The translations under genes were made by a program, and so were the position numbers. The notes under the pieces were generated by a model. It saw only the letters and a list, made by a program, of their open reading frames with translations, was not told the DNA's origin and did no database searches. From positions 1-64,000 of the forward strand of contig JBLIKP010000001.1 in assembly GCA_047635375.1 (NCBI GenBank): 64,000 nucleotides of DNA, written 5' to 3'. This document shows, piece after piece, positions 36,664 to 45,954 of the stretch. The DNA comes from JBLIKP01 sp047635375. Its GTDB lineage: Bacteria; Bacteroidota; Bacteroidia; Sphingobacteriales; Sphingobacteriaceae. How positions within the stretch are numbered: position 1 is the first letter of the stretch; the number at the start of each line of letters is the position of its first letter.

Positions 36664-37261
36664 GTTATTAAACCAATACCAAGATGTACTTGTTGAGGCT
36701 GGATGCGATGAAGCCGGAAGGGGTTGTCTTGCCGGGCCCGTGGTTGCTGCAGCAGTAATCCTCAATGAAGGGGTAGACCACCCATTGCTAAATGATTCTA
36801 AGCAAGTTTCTGAAAAAAACCGAAATGAACTGAGGAAGTTTATTGAGAAAAATGCTCGCGCTTGGGCTGTCGGGATTTGTTCACCCCAAGAAATTGATGA
36901 AATAAACATACTTAAGGCCTCATTTTTAGCAATGCATAAGGCAGTAGATGGTCTTAGGGTAAAACCGGGTTTTTTATCCATTGATGGTAACCGATTTACG
37001 CCATATAAAAATTTGGAGTTTGCCTGTATTATCAAAGGGGATGCAAAATATAAAAACATTGCAGCAGCTTCTATTTTAGCCAAAACTCATCGAGATGAAA
37101 TAATGAAGGGATTAGCTATTGAGCATCCTGAATACAGTTGGGAACAAAATATGGGTTACCCAACCAAAAAGCATCGTGAAGCCATTTATGAGTTTGGAAT
37201 AACTATTCATCATAGAAAAACTTTCAGGCAGTTACCGGAGCAGCTTAGTATGAAAATTTAA
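36656..37261 (+). CDS. rnhB: Ribonuclease HII
   Basis: The 201-residue protein has the RNase HII signature GCDEAGRGCLAGPVVAA, with the second acidic site in SIDGNRF and the third in IIKGDAKYKNIAAASILAKT. It removes ribonucleotides from DNA and RNA primers. Length is typical. Its start lies within the end of the glycosyltransferase gene (8-base overlap), and its last 4 bases overlap the converging small membrane protein gene. Confidence 0.96.
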   Translation: MAELLNQYQDVLVEAGCDEAGRGCLAGPVVAAAVILNEGVDHPLLNDSKQVSEKNRNELRKFIEKNARAWAVGICSPQEIDEINILKASFLAMHKAVDGLRVKPGFLSIDGNRFTPYKNLEFACIIKGDAKYKNIAAASILAKTHRDEIMKGLAIEHPEYSWEQNMGYPTKKHREAIYEFGITIHHRKTFRQLPEQLSMKI

Positions 37262-37566
37262 CCGAGCCAATTATATCTTTCCGCAAAAAACACCAATACT
37301 CTAAATAGAATTGAAATACCTAAAAAGACATAAAACATGATTTTATAGGTCCTCAGTTTTACCACCTCTTTTTTTAACTCTTCCTTCATTTCAGGACTTT
37401 CAACGAACAATTTTGTGAGCTGAATATTGGTTATTCCTCTTGATTGAGCGAAACGCGAAATTTTGAAAAGCATTCTTCCATATTGAATGAAATACATAAA
37501 TGTAATTCCTAATAGAAAGTAAAAAAGGATATCCGAAAGACTAGTTCCCATAAACTTTCTCCCCAT
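37258..37566 (-). CDS. Small two-span membrane protein, unknown
   Basis: The product has 102 residues, or 97 if the second Met (37551) is used; that start reduces overlap with the upstream amidohydrolase gene from 26 to 11 bases. It has two hydrophobic spans (about residues 12-30 and 74-92) joined by a charged helical loop, EELKKEVVKLRTYK. I recognise no family. The overlap with the amidohydrolase suggests the two are co-translated. Being short and bounded by overlaps on both sides, it is likely a real gene, but its role is unknown. Confidence 0.65.
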   Translation of the reverse strand: MGRKFMGTSLSDILFYFLLGITFMYFIQYGRMLFKISRFAQSRGITNIQLTKLFVESPEMKEELKKEVVKLRTYKIMFYVFLGISILFRVLVFFAERYNWLG

Positions 37567-39181
37567 TTACGAAGGTCATAATAACCTTGGTATTTCTAAT
37601 TTCTCCTTCTGGAGCGGTCATAATATCTTTTTCCAAAACCACGAAATCGGCGGATTTGCCTTCAACCAAGGAGCCTTTATTTTTGTCTTCAAAACCGGCA
37701 TAGGCCGCCCAAATGGTCATAGCTTTTAATGCTTCAATGCGAGTGATTTTTTCTTTAGGCAGAAAGCCATCATCAGGGAAGCCCTGTGCGTCTTTTCTTT
37801 CAACCGCTGAGGCAAATCCTAGTAGAGGATTAATTTCTTCGACAGGAAAGTCACTTCCGGCTGCAATTAACCCCGTTGTTTTTATTAAAGTGTTATAGGC
37901 ATAGGCGCCAGCTAATCTGTTTTCTCCAAGTCTATCTTTTGCCCAATACATGTCGCTTGTTGCGTGAGTGGGTTGAACCGATGGGATAATATTAAAGGTT
38001 TCCATAAGGTTCAAATCTGATGGGTTAATAACCTGGCAATGTTCGATTCTCCATCTTTTATCGTTTCCTTCATTTAGGAAATCTGCGTAAATATTTAGCA
38101 TTACCCTATTTGCGGAGTCACCAATACAATGTGTGTTAAGTTGAAAACCCAAAAGGAACACCTTTTCAGCTACTTTACGCAGGCTATCCTGGGAGCTTAA
38201 TAGGAATCCTATTTCCTGTGGTTTATCGCTATATGGGTGTAATAAGCATGCTCCTCGAGAGCCTAAAGCCCCATCGCCATAAAGTTTAAAAGAATTTACC
38301 GTGAGCCGTTCATTTTTTATTGACCCTTCTTGTTCGAAGAAATCAAAATTCTCCTGGTTAGGGTTGGCCATCGCGTAGACCTTAATTTTTAAAACACCCT
38401 TATTCTGAAGGGAATCGAGGATTTGAATATCTTCAAGATCTAACCCAGCATCTGTAACAGTGGTGAGACCTACTTCGAATAAGTTTTTCTCCGCCAATAT
38501 TAAAGCCGCCGATTTTTCTTCTCTTGTTAATTTCGGAATTGCTATTTCAATAAGATCTACTGCATTATCAAGAATAAGGCCCGTAAGTTTTCCGTTTTTC
38601 ACTTCTAGAAAACCTCCCTCAATTTTGCTGTCAGGGCTGATTTTGGCGAGTTCAAAAGCTTTTTTATTGACATAAGCGGCATGACCATCTACTCGGCGGA
38701 CTAGTACAGGGGTTTCGGGAAAGGATTTATTTAAAAGTGTATTGTCGGGGAATTCTTTTCCAGGCCATAATGATTGGTCCCAGCCTCTTCCGGTAATCCA
38801 TTGTCCTGGATTGTTTTTTTGATGCTCCTCCATTTTAGCAACCATTTCTTCCATAGAGTTCACACCCCGTAAATCTACTCTTGATAATTGCTGCGCATAG
38901 CCATTAAAGTGGGAATGAGCGTCATTAAACCCAGGGTAAACGGGTTTCCCTTGAAGATCGATTTCGCGTTCAACCGAATTGTTTTTTCGTAATGGAGTTT
39001 CCTTTCCAATGGCCACAATTGTGCCATTTTTTACAATCATGGCTTCTGCCTTGGAAAAGTCCCCATCAACAGTATATATCACGCCGTTGAAGTAAAGGGT
39101 CCCTGATGGTTTTTCTTGATTACAAGAAATCAAAAATAGGTTGAGAAGGACGAAAAGTAAGATTGATTGGAAACGTTTCAT
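37541..39181 (-). CDS. Lipoprotein amidohydrolase (YtcJ-like, amidohydrolase family 3)
   Basis: The 546-residue protein begins with a lipoprotein signal peptide, lipobox LISC at about residues 17-20, so it should be anchored to a membrane. The metal-dependent amidohydrolase fold is shown by GFNDAHSHFNGY near residue 86, HCIGDSANR and RIEHCQV in the middle, and GSDFPVEEINPL near 440. It is related to YtcJ and N-substituted formamide deformylase-like enzymes; the substrate is unknown. It is downstream of M43 protease genes but separated by a strong terminator. Confidence 0.9.
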   Translation of the reverse strand: MKRFQSILLFVLLNLFLISCNQEKPSGTLYFNGVIYTVDGDFSKAEAMIVKNGTIVAIGKETPLRKNNSVEREIDLQGKPVYPGFNDAHSHFNGYAQQLSRVDLRGVNSMEEMVAKMEEHQKNNPGQWITGRGWDQSLWPGKEFPDNTLLNKSFPETPVLVRRVDGHAAYVNKKAFELAKISPDSKIEGGFLEVKNGKLTGLILDNAVDLIEIAIPKLTREEKSAALILAEKNLFEVGLTTVTDAGLDLEDIQILDSLQNKGVLKIKVYAMANPNQENFDFFEQEGSIKNERLTVNSFKLYGDGALGSRGACLLHPYSDKPQEIGFLLSSQDSLRKVAEKVFLLGFQLNTHCIGDSANRVMLNIYADFLNEGNDKRWRIEHCQVINPSDLNLMETFNIIPSVQPTHATSDMYWAKDRLGENRLAGAYAYNTLIKTTGLIAAGSDFPVEEINPLLGFASAVERKDAQGFPDDGFLPKEKITRIEALKAMTIWAAYAGFEDKNKGSLVEGKSADFVVLEKDIMTAPEGEIRNTKVIMTFVNGEKVYGN

Positions 39182-39224
39182 GCTTAAAAATTGAATATGG
39201 AAATTATACTACGAAGTAAATAAA

Positions 39225-39255
39225 AAAATCCCCTTCCGTTACCGAAAGGGGATTT
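39225..39255 (-). terminator. Terminator of the first M43 protease gene
   Basis: The stem AAAATCCCCTT/AAGGGGATTTT with a 9-base loop is followed on the minus strand by a T-rich run, 25 bases past the stop at 39280. Confidence 0.8.
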
Positions 39256-39279
39256 TATTTATTGAGTTAAGTAAAATTA

Positions 39280-41376
39280 TTACTTAGTGTAAACTACATT
39301 TTTGGTTACCGTACTGTTTGAAGTCTTCATTCTCACGAAATAAACTCCAGCATTTGTAAAGCTGTTTTCATTAGCATTTAACTTAATCTTATGGCTTCCT
39401 GCCGATAAAGTCTCGTTTGTTACGCTAATAACACGACCAGTAATATCTAAAACTTCAAGTGTGATATTGTCGGCTTTTTCAAGGTCGAAATTAACACTAA
39501 GATCCTGAGTAAATGGATTTGGAGCTAAAGTGAATCTCAACTTGAGGGCTTCGGCATCAGCTATACTAGTAGATGGGTTGGCATCATAAATATTGATATT
39601 GTCCATGTAAAAATTGTTTCCTCCACCTGTGGTAAAGTCGAAACGAATTAGCCCACTAGTTGCACCTTCAATAGCGCCTAAATCAATAATTTGTTCTACC
39701 CATTCAGATTCTGAACTTGGGAAATAAGTTCCCCCAACAGGTCCGTCTGAGGTTTCCATTTGGCCACCAGCACGACTTAATCTAACTTTCCAAGTTAACC
39801 CACAGTTATTACTTACATAAACAGTTAATCTGTCAGCGCTTTGGTTAGTCCTTCTGGCGTATGCCATTCGGAAAGAAAGCTTTGGAGAATTCATGTTTGA
39901 AATATTGATTCCTGGGCTAATTAATTGGTCAGTTAAACCTGTAGGAGCGCCATTCACGTTGCTATAATAGATTGAAGCTGCTCCAGTATATGAGGCTTGT
40001 TCTGAACGTTGGAATGTACGATCGTTGTCTTCGTTTATAATATTCCATCCATCGATATCGAAAGGGTCTGTTTCAAAACCTTCTGTTATTGGTCCGAATA
40101 AATCGCTTGTATTTTTTTGAATTTCAATGTAATCTTGTTTCAAAAGGCTATCAGAACCATTTGCGTTAGAAACCTTAAGTTGAACAGTGTATTTACCATC
40201 CAATTTAAATTTTACGTTAGGGTTTTTACCCATAACAACAAATGAAGTGTCGCCATTGTCAAAAGTCCATTCCCAAGCATCAACCTCAGCATTGTAGCTA
40301 TGGTCTGTGAAGGTTAAGGAAGACCCTGCACATGCAAGCGTGCTATTTGTATTGAAATCAGGGATTGGTGCGCATCCTGGAGAAACATATCCGTCATTTG
40401 TACCAGTCGCGATTAGATTCTGTTCAGTATGGTAAGTGTTTAATGAACCTGAGTTCATTAATGCAGCACGCATTCTGTCTTGTTGCCCATGAGTAAACAT
40501 ACGCTCGCAGCTAGAGTAATCCATAATGTTTTCAACATTATCAAGACTACCGCAAGATTCTGACGCCTTATTACATCCAGATGATCCAACTGTTAATGGT
40601 GTGTCGTCCACGCCATCATCAAAGTTGCAATTTGCTATTTCTAAGGGAGTGTTAGTGCCCCCCCAAGTATGTGAAAGGTTATAAAAGTGACCTACTTCGT
40701 GTGGAAGGGTACGTCGACTTAAGTTACCACCTTGACCGAATTGGTTATAGCGGCAGTAAATAGCCCATCTTGGGTTTCCTGGAGCAAAAGTTCCAGGGTT
40801 GAATGTATATGCGCCAGCACCTGATTGCATATTGCGAACAACATAGATGTTCATGTATTTTTTTGTGTCCCAGCTGATTACTGCAGATACTCCAGCATTG
40901 TCTCCACCGTCGTTGGTTTTGTTAGAAAAAGTACGAGTGATACCGTCGGTGCAATTTCCGTTAGGATCAATTTGAGCAAAACGTAATTCAACGTAAGAAG
41001 CTCCCATTATTTTTCTAAAAGTGTCTAACACTTGATTAGAATCCTCGGCCATTTTAAGGTGGTCAAGGTTACTTAGGGCAATAGCGTTAAGCACATCTGA
41101 TTTAGGAATGTTTTCAGGGCCATATTCGTGTAGAATATGAACTACCACTGGTATGATAAGTTTTTCGACTGTATCAGTTGATCTTTGAGAAGCTTTGTTA
41201 GCAATATAAAATTGGGTAGCTTCTTCAAGAGCCGCTCTTCGAGCTTGAGCTTCGGTATCATGTTGTACCACATTATCAGTATGACTGTGTGTTGTACATA
41301 GTCGTTGTGCCTGTGCATTTTTCGTTGCCGTTAGGCCTAATGCACCTAGAAGTAAGAGAGTGAAAATTTTACGCAT
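39280..41376 (-). CDS. Secreted M43-family metalloprotease with PKD domain and T9SS tail (paralog A)
   Basis: The ATG at 41376 gives a proper signal peptide (MRKIFTLLLLGALGLTA); the frame extends 25 codons further but that would bury it. The 698-residue product has a propeptide with a single Cys (RLCTTHSH) soon after the signal, then the M43/pappalysin zinc site HEVGHFYNLSH (residues 226-236) and Met-turn NIMDYSSCERMF. A PKD-like domain (about 345-430), a MAM/jelly-roll-like domain (about 440-600) and a T9SS type A sorting tail (PNPFTQDLSVNF ... GVYFVRMKTS) follow. It would be secreted to the surface or medium. It is 40-50% alike by eye to the two other copies. Confidence 0.92.
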   Translation of the reverse strand: MRKIFTLLLLGALGLTATKNAQAQRLCTTHSHTDNVVQHDTEAQARRAALEEATQFYIANKASQRSTDTVEKLIIPVVVHILHEYGPENIPKSDVLNAIALSNLDHLKMAEDSNQVLDTFRKIMGASYVELRFAQIDPNGNCTDGITRTFSNKTNDGGDNAGVSAVISWDTKKYMNIYVVRNMQSGAGAYTFNPGTFAPGNPRWAIYCRYNQFGQGGNLSRRTLPHEVGHFYNLSHTWGGTNTPLEIANCNFDDGVDDTPLTVGSSGCNKASESCGSLDNVENIMDYSSCERMFTHGQQDRMRAALMNSGSLNTYHTEQNLIATGTNDGYVSPGCAPIPDFNTNSTLACAGSSLTFTDHSYNAEVDAWEWTFDNGDTSFVVMGKNPNVKFKLDGKYTVQLKVSNANGSDSLLKQDYIEIQKNTSDLFGPITEGFETDPFDIDGWNIINEDNDRTFQRSEQASYTGAASIYYSNVNGAPTGLTDQLISPGINISNMNSPKLSFRMAYARRTNQSADRLTVYVSNNCGLTWKVRLSRAGGQMETSDGPVGGTYFPSSESEWVEQIIDLGAIEGATSGLIRFDFTTGGGNNFYMDNINIYDANPSTSIADAEALKLRFTLAPNPFTQDLSVNFDLEKADNITLEVLDITGRVISVTNETLSAGSHKIKLNANENSFTNAGVYFVRMKTSNSTVTKNVVYTK

Positions 41377-41403
41377 TTGTTGTTTTTTGATGTTTTGAGA
41401 TTT

Positions 41404-41434
41404 TAAAGATAATAAATACTTGCGATTAGCGCAA
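41404..41434 (-). promoter_or_regulatory. Candidate promoter for M43 paralog A
   Basis: On the minus strand TTG (41434-41432), 20-base spacer, then TATCTTTA (41411-41404), one mismatch from TAnnTTTG. It sits between the paralog B terminator and the paralog A start, with a leader of about 25 bases. Confidence 0.45.
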
Positions 41435-41529
41435 TAATACACAATTCGCAAAGTGCTTAATTATGGCATGAATTTTATGCTAAATCCTTGTGTTTTGAAC
41501 AAAATCAACGATTTTAGGATAGGACATAA

Positions 41530-41562
41530 AAAAAGCCTTGTAACATTGTTACAAGGCTTTTT
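41530..41562 (-). terminator. Strong terminator of M43 paralog B
   Basis: A perfect 15-bp stem (AAAAAGCCTTGTAAC/GTTACAAGGCTTTTT) with a 3-base loop lies 18 bases past the stop at 41581. It can work in both directions. Confidence 0.9.
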
Positions 41563-41580
41563 CAAAAAGTGTGTTACTTC

Positions 41581-43671
41581 TTATTGGAAAATTACTTTTT
41601 CAATAAGGATACCATGCTCAGAAGTTAGCTTTAAAAGGTAAACTCCTTTTGCTGGAAACAAATTGTTCCCATTAAAATTAAATGAGCTTGAAGAACTATC
41701 TAAAATCACAGCTTTGACAATTTTCCCAGTAATATCCATTACTTCTAAAGTAGAAGCCAGAGCAGAATTTGAAACTGAAATATTGAAGTTGTTATTAATT
41801 GGGTTAGGAGAAACCTTAAATGAAACTCCTGATTTTTCAGTCACTCCCGTTGAAGGATTGTTGTCTACAATTTGGATGTTGTCAAAGTAAAGGTTATTGC
41901 CACCACCTGTTGTAATTTGAAATTTAAACATTGCATTTGTTGCATCATCAATTGAGCTTAGGCTAATTTCATGTTCTACCCATTCGTCTGCCGAGCCAGG
42001 GAAGTATGCGCCAGACTGTGGACCATCAGTGGTTTCCATTCCTGAACCGAATTTGCTGAATTTGAATTTCCATAATTTACCGCAGTTGGTTGAAGTAAAT
42101 ACAACAAGTCTATCACTGGAGCTATTGTTTCTTCTAGCGTAAGCTAAGCGGAAACGTAATACAGGCTCATTCATATTGCTTATATCCACAGCAGGTGAAA
42201 TCAACTCTGGATTTTTCCCTGAAGCATTCCCATTTGGCTGATTGTAAACTAAAGAGGCCGCACCTTGATATGAGGCATCGTAAGTTATTTCGAATGCTCT
42301 TCCGTCTTTGTCAGGAACTATTACCCAGTTACTATCGGTAAAATTTTCGTATTCAAATCCTTGTTGAACGTATCCTTGAAGATCTCCATTTTCAGGAATA
42401 ACGCGAACCCAAGCCTCACGTGTAAGTGAATCTGATCCAGTTGCATTTGAAACGACTAATTTTACATCAAATTCACCACCCATGGTAAAAGTCATTGTTG
42501 GGTTTTGTTCGGTTGAAATAATGGTAGTGTCTTCGTTCGAGAATGTCCATTCCCAAGCGTCAGGTATGCCGTTCCAAGTAAAGTCGGTAAATTTTATTGG
42601 CTCACCTTCGCAGGCCGTTCTATAATTTTGCCAGAAATCTGCATAAGGCATAATCACATAGGAGTTAGTATCTAAAATACCCGTTACTTCGGCATTTTCT
42701 GGCGTAATTAAACGGTCTATTTTATTTCCTCCTGCTTTCAATGCAGCATGCATTCTATCGGTTTGACCGTGAGTAAACATGTTTTGGCAAGAACCGTTGG
42801 TGTAATCCATGTAGTTGTCAGTCATGTCGAATGTACCACAGGTCTGTTTATTAGTTGGGCATCCACTTGAGGAAGCTGAAGCGTCTGGAGTATCATTTAC
42901 GCCATCAGAGGCTCCACAACCACCATCACCCCAAATGTGGCGAAGATTTAAGCAGTGGCCAATTTCGTGTACTAAAGTACGTCCTTGGTTATCGAAAGCG
43001 GTTCCAAATTCAATTGATCCAGTAACATCGGCACGGATAACAATCCCGTAAGTAGCATCGGCTCCAGTTCCTGGGAATTGAGCATATCCAAGAATAACTC
43101 CTCCTCCGCCACTAGCGCCAATATTTCTAACCACCCATACATTAAAATAACTTGTTTGAGGCCAAACAGAAATTGCTTTATCTGTCCTGTCTGGTTGATT
43201 GTTGAAATCGGTAGCTGATGTAGGTACCATCACACGTCCATCTGTTCTTTCGCCGTTAGGATCTTTTCTAGCAAGGCGAAATTCGATATAAGTATCGGAG
43301 GCAACAGCGCGCCAGCGTTCGTCAGTGTCTGTGGTATCTGGATTAATCCGTCTAAAGTCCTCATTGATAATTCTTACTTGATCTTCAATTTGGGCACGGC
43401 TTATTGCCTCTGGACCATATTGATGATAAATGTGGAATACAATTGGAATATAAACAGTGTCTTCGTGAGTTTGGGAAGTAACTTTTCTATTTTCTAAATA
43501 CTGAAGAGTGAATTGCTCAAGTGCATCACGGTTTTCCTTGTATTCAGGATTTTCTTTAAAATTAATTTCTGTTTGCTCAGTGGTGTAACATGGAATTACA
43601 GCTTCCTGAGCTATTGCACTTCCTGCAGAAAAGAACATTGCAGCAAGCAGAAAAGAAGAGAGATGTTTCAT
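41581..43671 (-). CDS. Secreted M43-family metalloprotease with PKD domain and T9SS tail (paralog B)
   Basis: The 696-residue protein has a signal peptide (ending GSAIAQ), a propeptide with one Cys (IPCYTTEQ, Cys28), and an M43 catalytic domain with HEIGHCLNLRH (235-245) and the Met-turn MDYTNGSCQNMF. A PKD-like domain (about 350-430), a jelly-roll-like domain (about 440-605) and a T9SS type A tail (VSPNPINNNFNISV ... GVYLLKLTSEHG) follow. Same domain order as the copies at 39.3 and 55.6 kb. It is tandem with paralog A but each has its own terminator, so they can be expressed separately. It probably digests extracellular protein. Confidence 0.92.
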   Translation of the reverse strand: MKHLSSFLLAAMFFSAGSAIAQEAVIPCYTTEQTEINFKENPEYKENRDALEQFTLQYLENRKVTSQTHEDTVYIPIVFHIYHQYGPEAISRAQIEDQVRIINEDFRRINPDTTDTDERWRAVASDTYIEFRLARKDPNGERTDGRVMVPTSATDFNNQPDRTDKAISVWPQTSYFNVWVVRNIGASGGGGVILGYAQFPGTGADATYGIVIRADVTGSIEFGTAFDNQGRTLVHEIGHCLNLRHIWGDGGCGASDGVNDTPDASASSSGCPTNKQTCGTFDMTDNYMDYTNGSCQNMFTHGQTDRMHAALKAGGNKIDRLITPENAEVTGILDTNSYVIMPYADFWQNYRTACEGEPIKFTDFTWNGIPDAWEWTFSNEDTTIISTEQNPTMTFTMGGEFDVKLVVSNATGSDSLTREAWVRVIPENGDLQGYVQQGFEYENFTDSNWVIVPDKDGRAFEITYDASYQGAASLVYNQPNGNASGKNPELISPAVDISNMNEPVLRFRLAYARRNNSSSDRLVVFTSTNCGKLWKFKFSKFGSGMETTDGPQSGAYFPGSADEWVEHEISLSSIDDATNAMFKFQITTGGGNNLYFDNIQIVDNNPSTGVTEKSGVSFKVSPNPINNNFNISVSNSALASTLEVMDITGKIVKAVILDSSSSSFNFNGNNLFPAKGVYLLKLTSEHGILIEKVIFQ

Positions 43672-43823
43672 ATAAGTTATTTAATTAATCACTTGAAGTG
43701 ATTTTCAAGCGGATTGAAATTAGGGAATTGTGTGAATATTAGCAATAAAATATTTATCCTTATTGGAGGATTCTCAGTTAATAAGACCCTTTTTTATAAA
43801 AATGGTTGCATTCAAAATGAATT

Positions 43824-45221
43824 TTATTCCGTGTCTGGGGTTAAGTTTATTTCACCTTCTGAGGTTGCAATAACACTTGCTACCGTGGCATCTCCAGTTA
43901 CATTTACAACGGTTCTGCACATGTCCAGGATTCTGTCGACTGGGAATACAATAGCGATCCAGGTTGGATCTAAACCCACAGATTCTAACACGATAATTAA
44001 CATAACTAGTCCGGCACTTGGCACCGCTGCTGAGCCAATTGATGCTAAAGTTGCGGTTAATATTATTGTTAGTTGCTGAACGAACGAAAGATCCACCATA
44101 TGAAACTGAGCCAAAAAGACTACGGCTACTGCTTGGTATAGGCTGGTTCCATCCATGTTTACTGTTGCTCCTATGGGAAGGACAAAGCTGGTTACTTTTT
44201 CGCTAACCCCTAATTTGTTTTCAACACAATCCATGGTAACGGGCAAAGTCGCCGCACTTGAGGATGTGGAGAAAGCTAGCATTTGGGCTGGGGCCATGCT
44301 TTTGAAGAATTTTTTGTAGCCGATTTTCCCTCTAGTAAGGAGCATCATGATTGTAGGGTAGAATACAAAAACCATCAGCGCTAAGCCAGCAAAAACAGTT
44401 AAAGAGTACCAGCCGAGGCCTTTGAAAATCTCGATTACATTTCCAGGATCGTCACCGGCCATTTCACTTATTTTTCCTGCAAGCAGGGCAAACACGAAAA
44501 ATGGTGCAGCCTGCATAGTGAGGTCCACCATTTTTAAGAATACTTCATTAGCACCTGCCACAAACTGATTTACGGGATTTGCGAATTCGGCGGGGATGAA
44601 CAATAGCGAAATTCCAAAGAACAAAGCGAAGAAAATAATTTGAAGCATGCTTCCATTATCTCCAAGGGCCCCAAAAATATTGCTAGGCACCATATCTACC
44701 AGCATTTTAAGTGGACCAGAATCCTTTACTTTTCGAGCGTCATTTATTTTTTTACTTACCTCGTCATTTTTTGGGGTGTTTGTCTCTACTTCGTTTAAAG
44801 ATCCTTCGGATAGGACCTGGTTATCAATTAACTCAACTCCATCAGTCTGTGCGACGAATAATTCGTAATTTTTACGGTTTTCAAGCCTTTGACCTTCTCC
44901 CATAAGGGTTCCTGGTTGGAATACATTAACCAAAGTTAGCCCTAAAGAAACTGCGGTAATTGTAGTGATTAAATACATCAAAAGGGTTTTCATTCCCATT
45001 CTACCCAGACTTGAAGCGTCAGTTAAGCCAGTGATTCCTTTTATAATGGAGAATAAAACTAGGGGAACTGCTATTAGCTTAAGCACATTGATGAAAATTG
45101 TGCCAAAAGGACTAATCCAATCTATGGTGAACTTACTCCAACCTAGATAACTGGAAAGAAGAGCCCAAATAACTCCCAAAAATAAACCAATGATGATTTT
45201 CCAATGCAGTGCAAGTTTCAT
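43824..45221 (-). CDS. Dicarboxylate/amino acid:cation symporter (DAACS family)
   Basis: The 465-residue protein has the glutamate-transporter fold: eight spans plus two re-entrant loops, with the serine-rich AFSTSSSAATLPVTMDC and the substrate-site motif GATVNMDGTSLYQA. It takes up acidic amino acids or C4-dicarboxylates with protons or sodium. A hydrophilic insert of about 60 residues (about 125-185, rich in Glu, Asn and Lys) lies between early spans and is longer than in E. coli GltP. It follows plsY by 18 bases on the same strand. Confidence 0.93.
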   Translation of the reverse strand: MKLALHWKIIIGLFLGVIWALLSSYLGWSKFTIDWISPFGTIFINVLKLIAVPLVLFSIIKGITGLTDASSLGRMGMKTLLMYLITTITAVSLGLTLVNVFQPGTLMGEGQRLENRKNYELFVAQTDGVELIDNQVLSEGSLNEVETNTPKNDEVSKKINDARKVKDSGPLKMLVDMVPSNIFGALGDNGSMLQIIFFALFFGISLLFIPAEFANPVNQFVAGANEVFLKMVDLTMQAAPFFVFALLAGKISEMAGDDPGNVIEIFKGLGWYSLTVFAGLALMVFVFYPTIMMLLTRGKIGYKKFFKSMAPAQMLAFSTSSSAATLPVTMDCVENKLGVSEKVTSFVLPIGATVNMDGTSLYQAVAVVFLAQFHMVDLSFVQQLTIILTATLASIGSAAVPSAGLVMLIIVLESVGLDPTWIAIVFPVDRILDMCRTVVNVTGDATVASVIATSEGEINLTPDTE

Positions 45222-45239
45222 ATGTAGATTGTTAAACGG

Positions 45240-45878
45240 CTAGACCGATTTTTTCTTAAAAAGATTAGCTTTCGACTCCTCTCCCCTTAATAATCTTTCG
45301 ATATTTTTTTGATGGGTGAGAATCACAAGTATGGCAATTGCAATACCAAAGATGATTAAAGACTTTATAGTGGTATGGTAAACAAAGACGATTAAAAATG
45401 GGAAAGCTACACTTCCCAAAATTGAGCCTAAAGAGACGTATTTAGTAATTAGAAGGATAACAATAAAAATTAAAATACAAATCCCTGCTGCTGGAGGGTG
45501 AACTGCTAGCACCATTCCTAGAAGTGTTGCAATTCCTTTTCCGCCTCGAAATCCTGCGAATACTGGGAATAGGTGACCTAGAATTGCAGCAATACCATAA
45601 GCAAGCTGGGTATTTACAAATTGCTCAGTGCTTGGAACTAGGGTGGTGATGAATAAAACTAAGGAAGTGGCCGAAAATCCTTTTAAGATGTCAATTATTA
45701 AAACGGGTATGCCTGCCTTTTTCCCTAAAATCCTAAAAGTATTTGTTGCTCCAGCATTTCCACTACCGTATTCTCTAATATCAATCCCATAAAATTTCTT
45801 CCCAATTATCACGCTAGTTGGCATGGAACCTAATAGATAGGCTACAATTAAAAACAATATGGATTCTAAGTTTATCAA
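45240..45878 (-). CDS. plsY: Glycerol-3-phosphate acyltransferase PlsY
   Basis: The 212-residue integral membrane protein has PlsY motifs: SMPTSVIIGK, the GSGNAGATNTFR loop near residue 37, and HLFPVFAGFRGGKGIAT near residue 100. It transfers the acyl group from acyl-phosphate (made by PlsX, encoded at 12.0-13.0 kb) to glycerol-3-phosphate. The C-terminal tail (residues 190-212) is charged and cytoplasmic. It lies downstream of a terminator, so transcription presumably starts in the 76-base gap; I saw no clear promoter box there. Confidence 0.95.
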   Translation of the reverse strand: MINLESILFLIVAYLLGSMPTSVIIGKKFYGIDIREYGSGNAGATNTFRILGKKAGIPVLIIDILKGFSATSLVLFITTLVPSTEQFVNTQLAYGIAAILGHLFPVFAGFRGGKGIATLLGMVLAVHPPAAGICILIFIVILLITKYVSLGSILGSVAFPFLIVFVYHTTIKSLIIFGIAIAILVILTHQKNIERLLRGEESKANLFKKKSV

Positions 45879-45894
45879 GTGGGTTTAACATTAA

Positions 45895-45933
45895 AGCTCC
45901 TCAAGCTAATTGTTAAATTTAGTTTGAGGAGCT
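45895..45933 (-). terminator. Terminator of the GlmU-like/tpiA/prmA/large-protein operon
   Basis: A 15-bp stem with one G-T pair (AGCTCCTCAAGCTAA with TTTAGTTTGAGGAGCT) and a 9-base loop lies just after the stop at 45955. The T-run on the minus strand is weak (TTTAA). Confidence 0.65.
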
Positions 45934-45954
45934 CAAAAATAGTCTTCCAAATCA

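Noticed and set aside
41377..41451. 25-codon N-terminal extension of M43 paralog A
   Set aside because: Covers the promoter region and hides the signal peptide that begins at 41376.
43672..43823. 152-base gap between M43 paralog B and the symporter
   Set aside because: Holds only short imperfect inverted repeats and A/T-rich runs; no promoter box with correct spacing and no small gene that I can support.
43714..44079. Open frame of 121 codons on the plus strand
   Set aside because: Mostly antisense to the symporter gene, no signal or domain, poor composition; a shadow frame.
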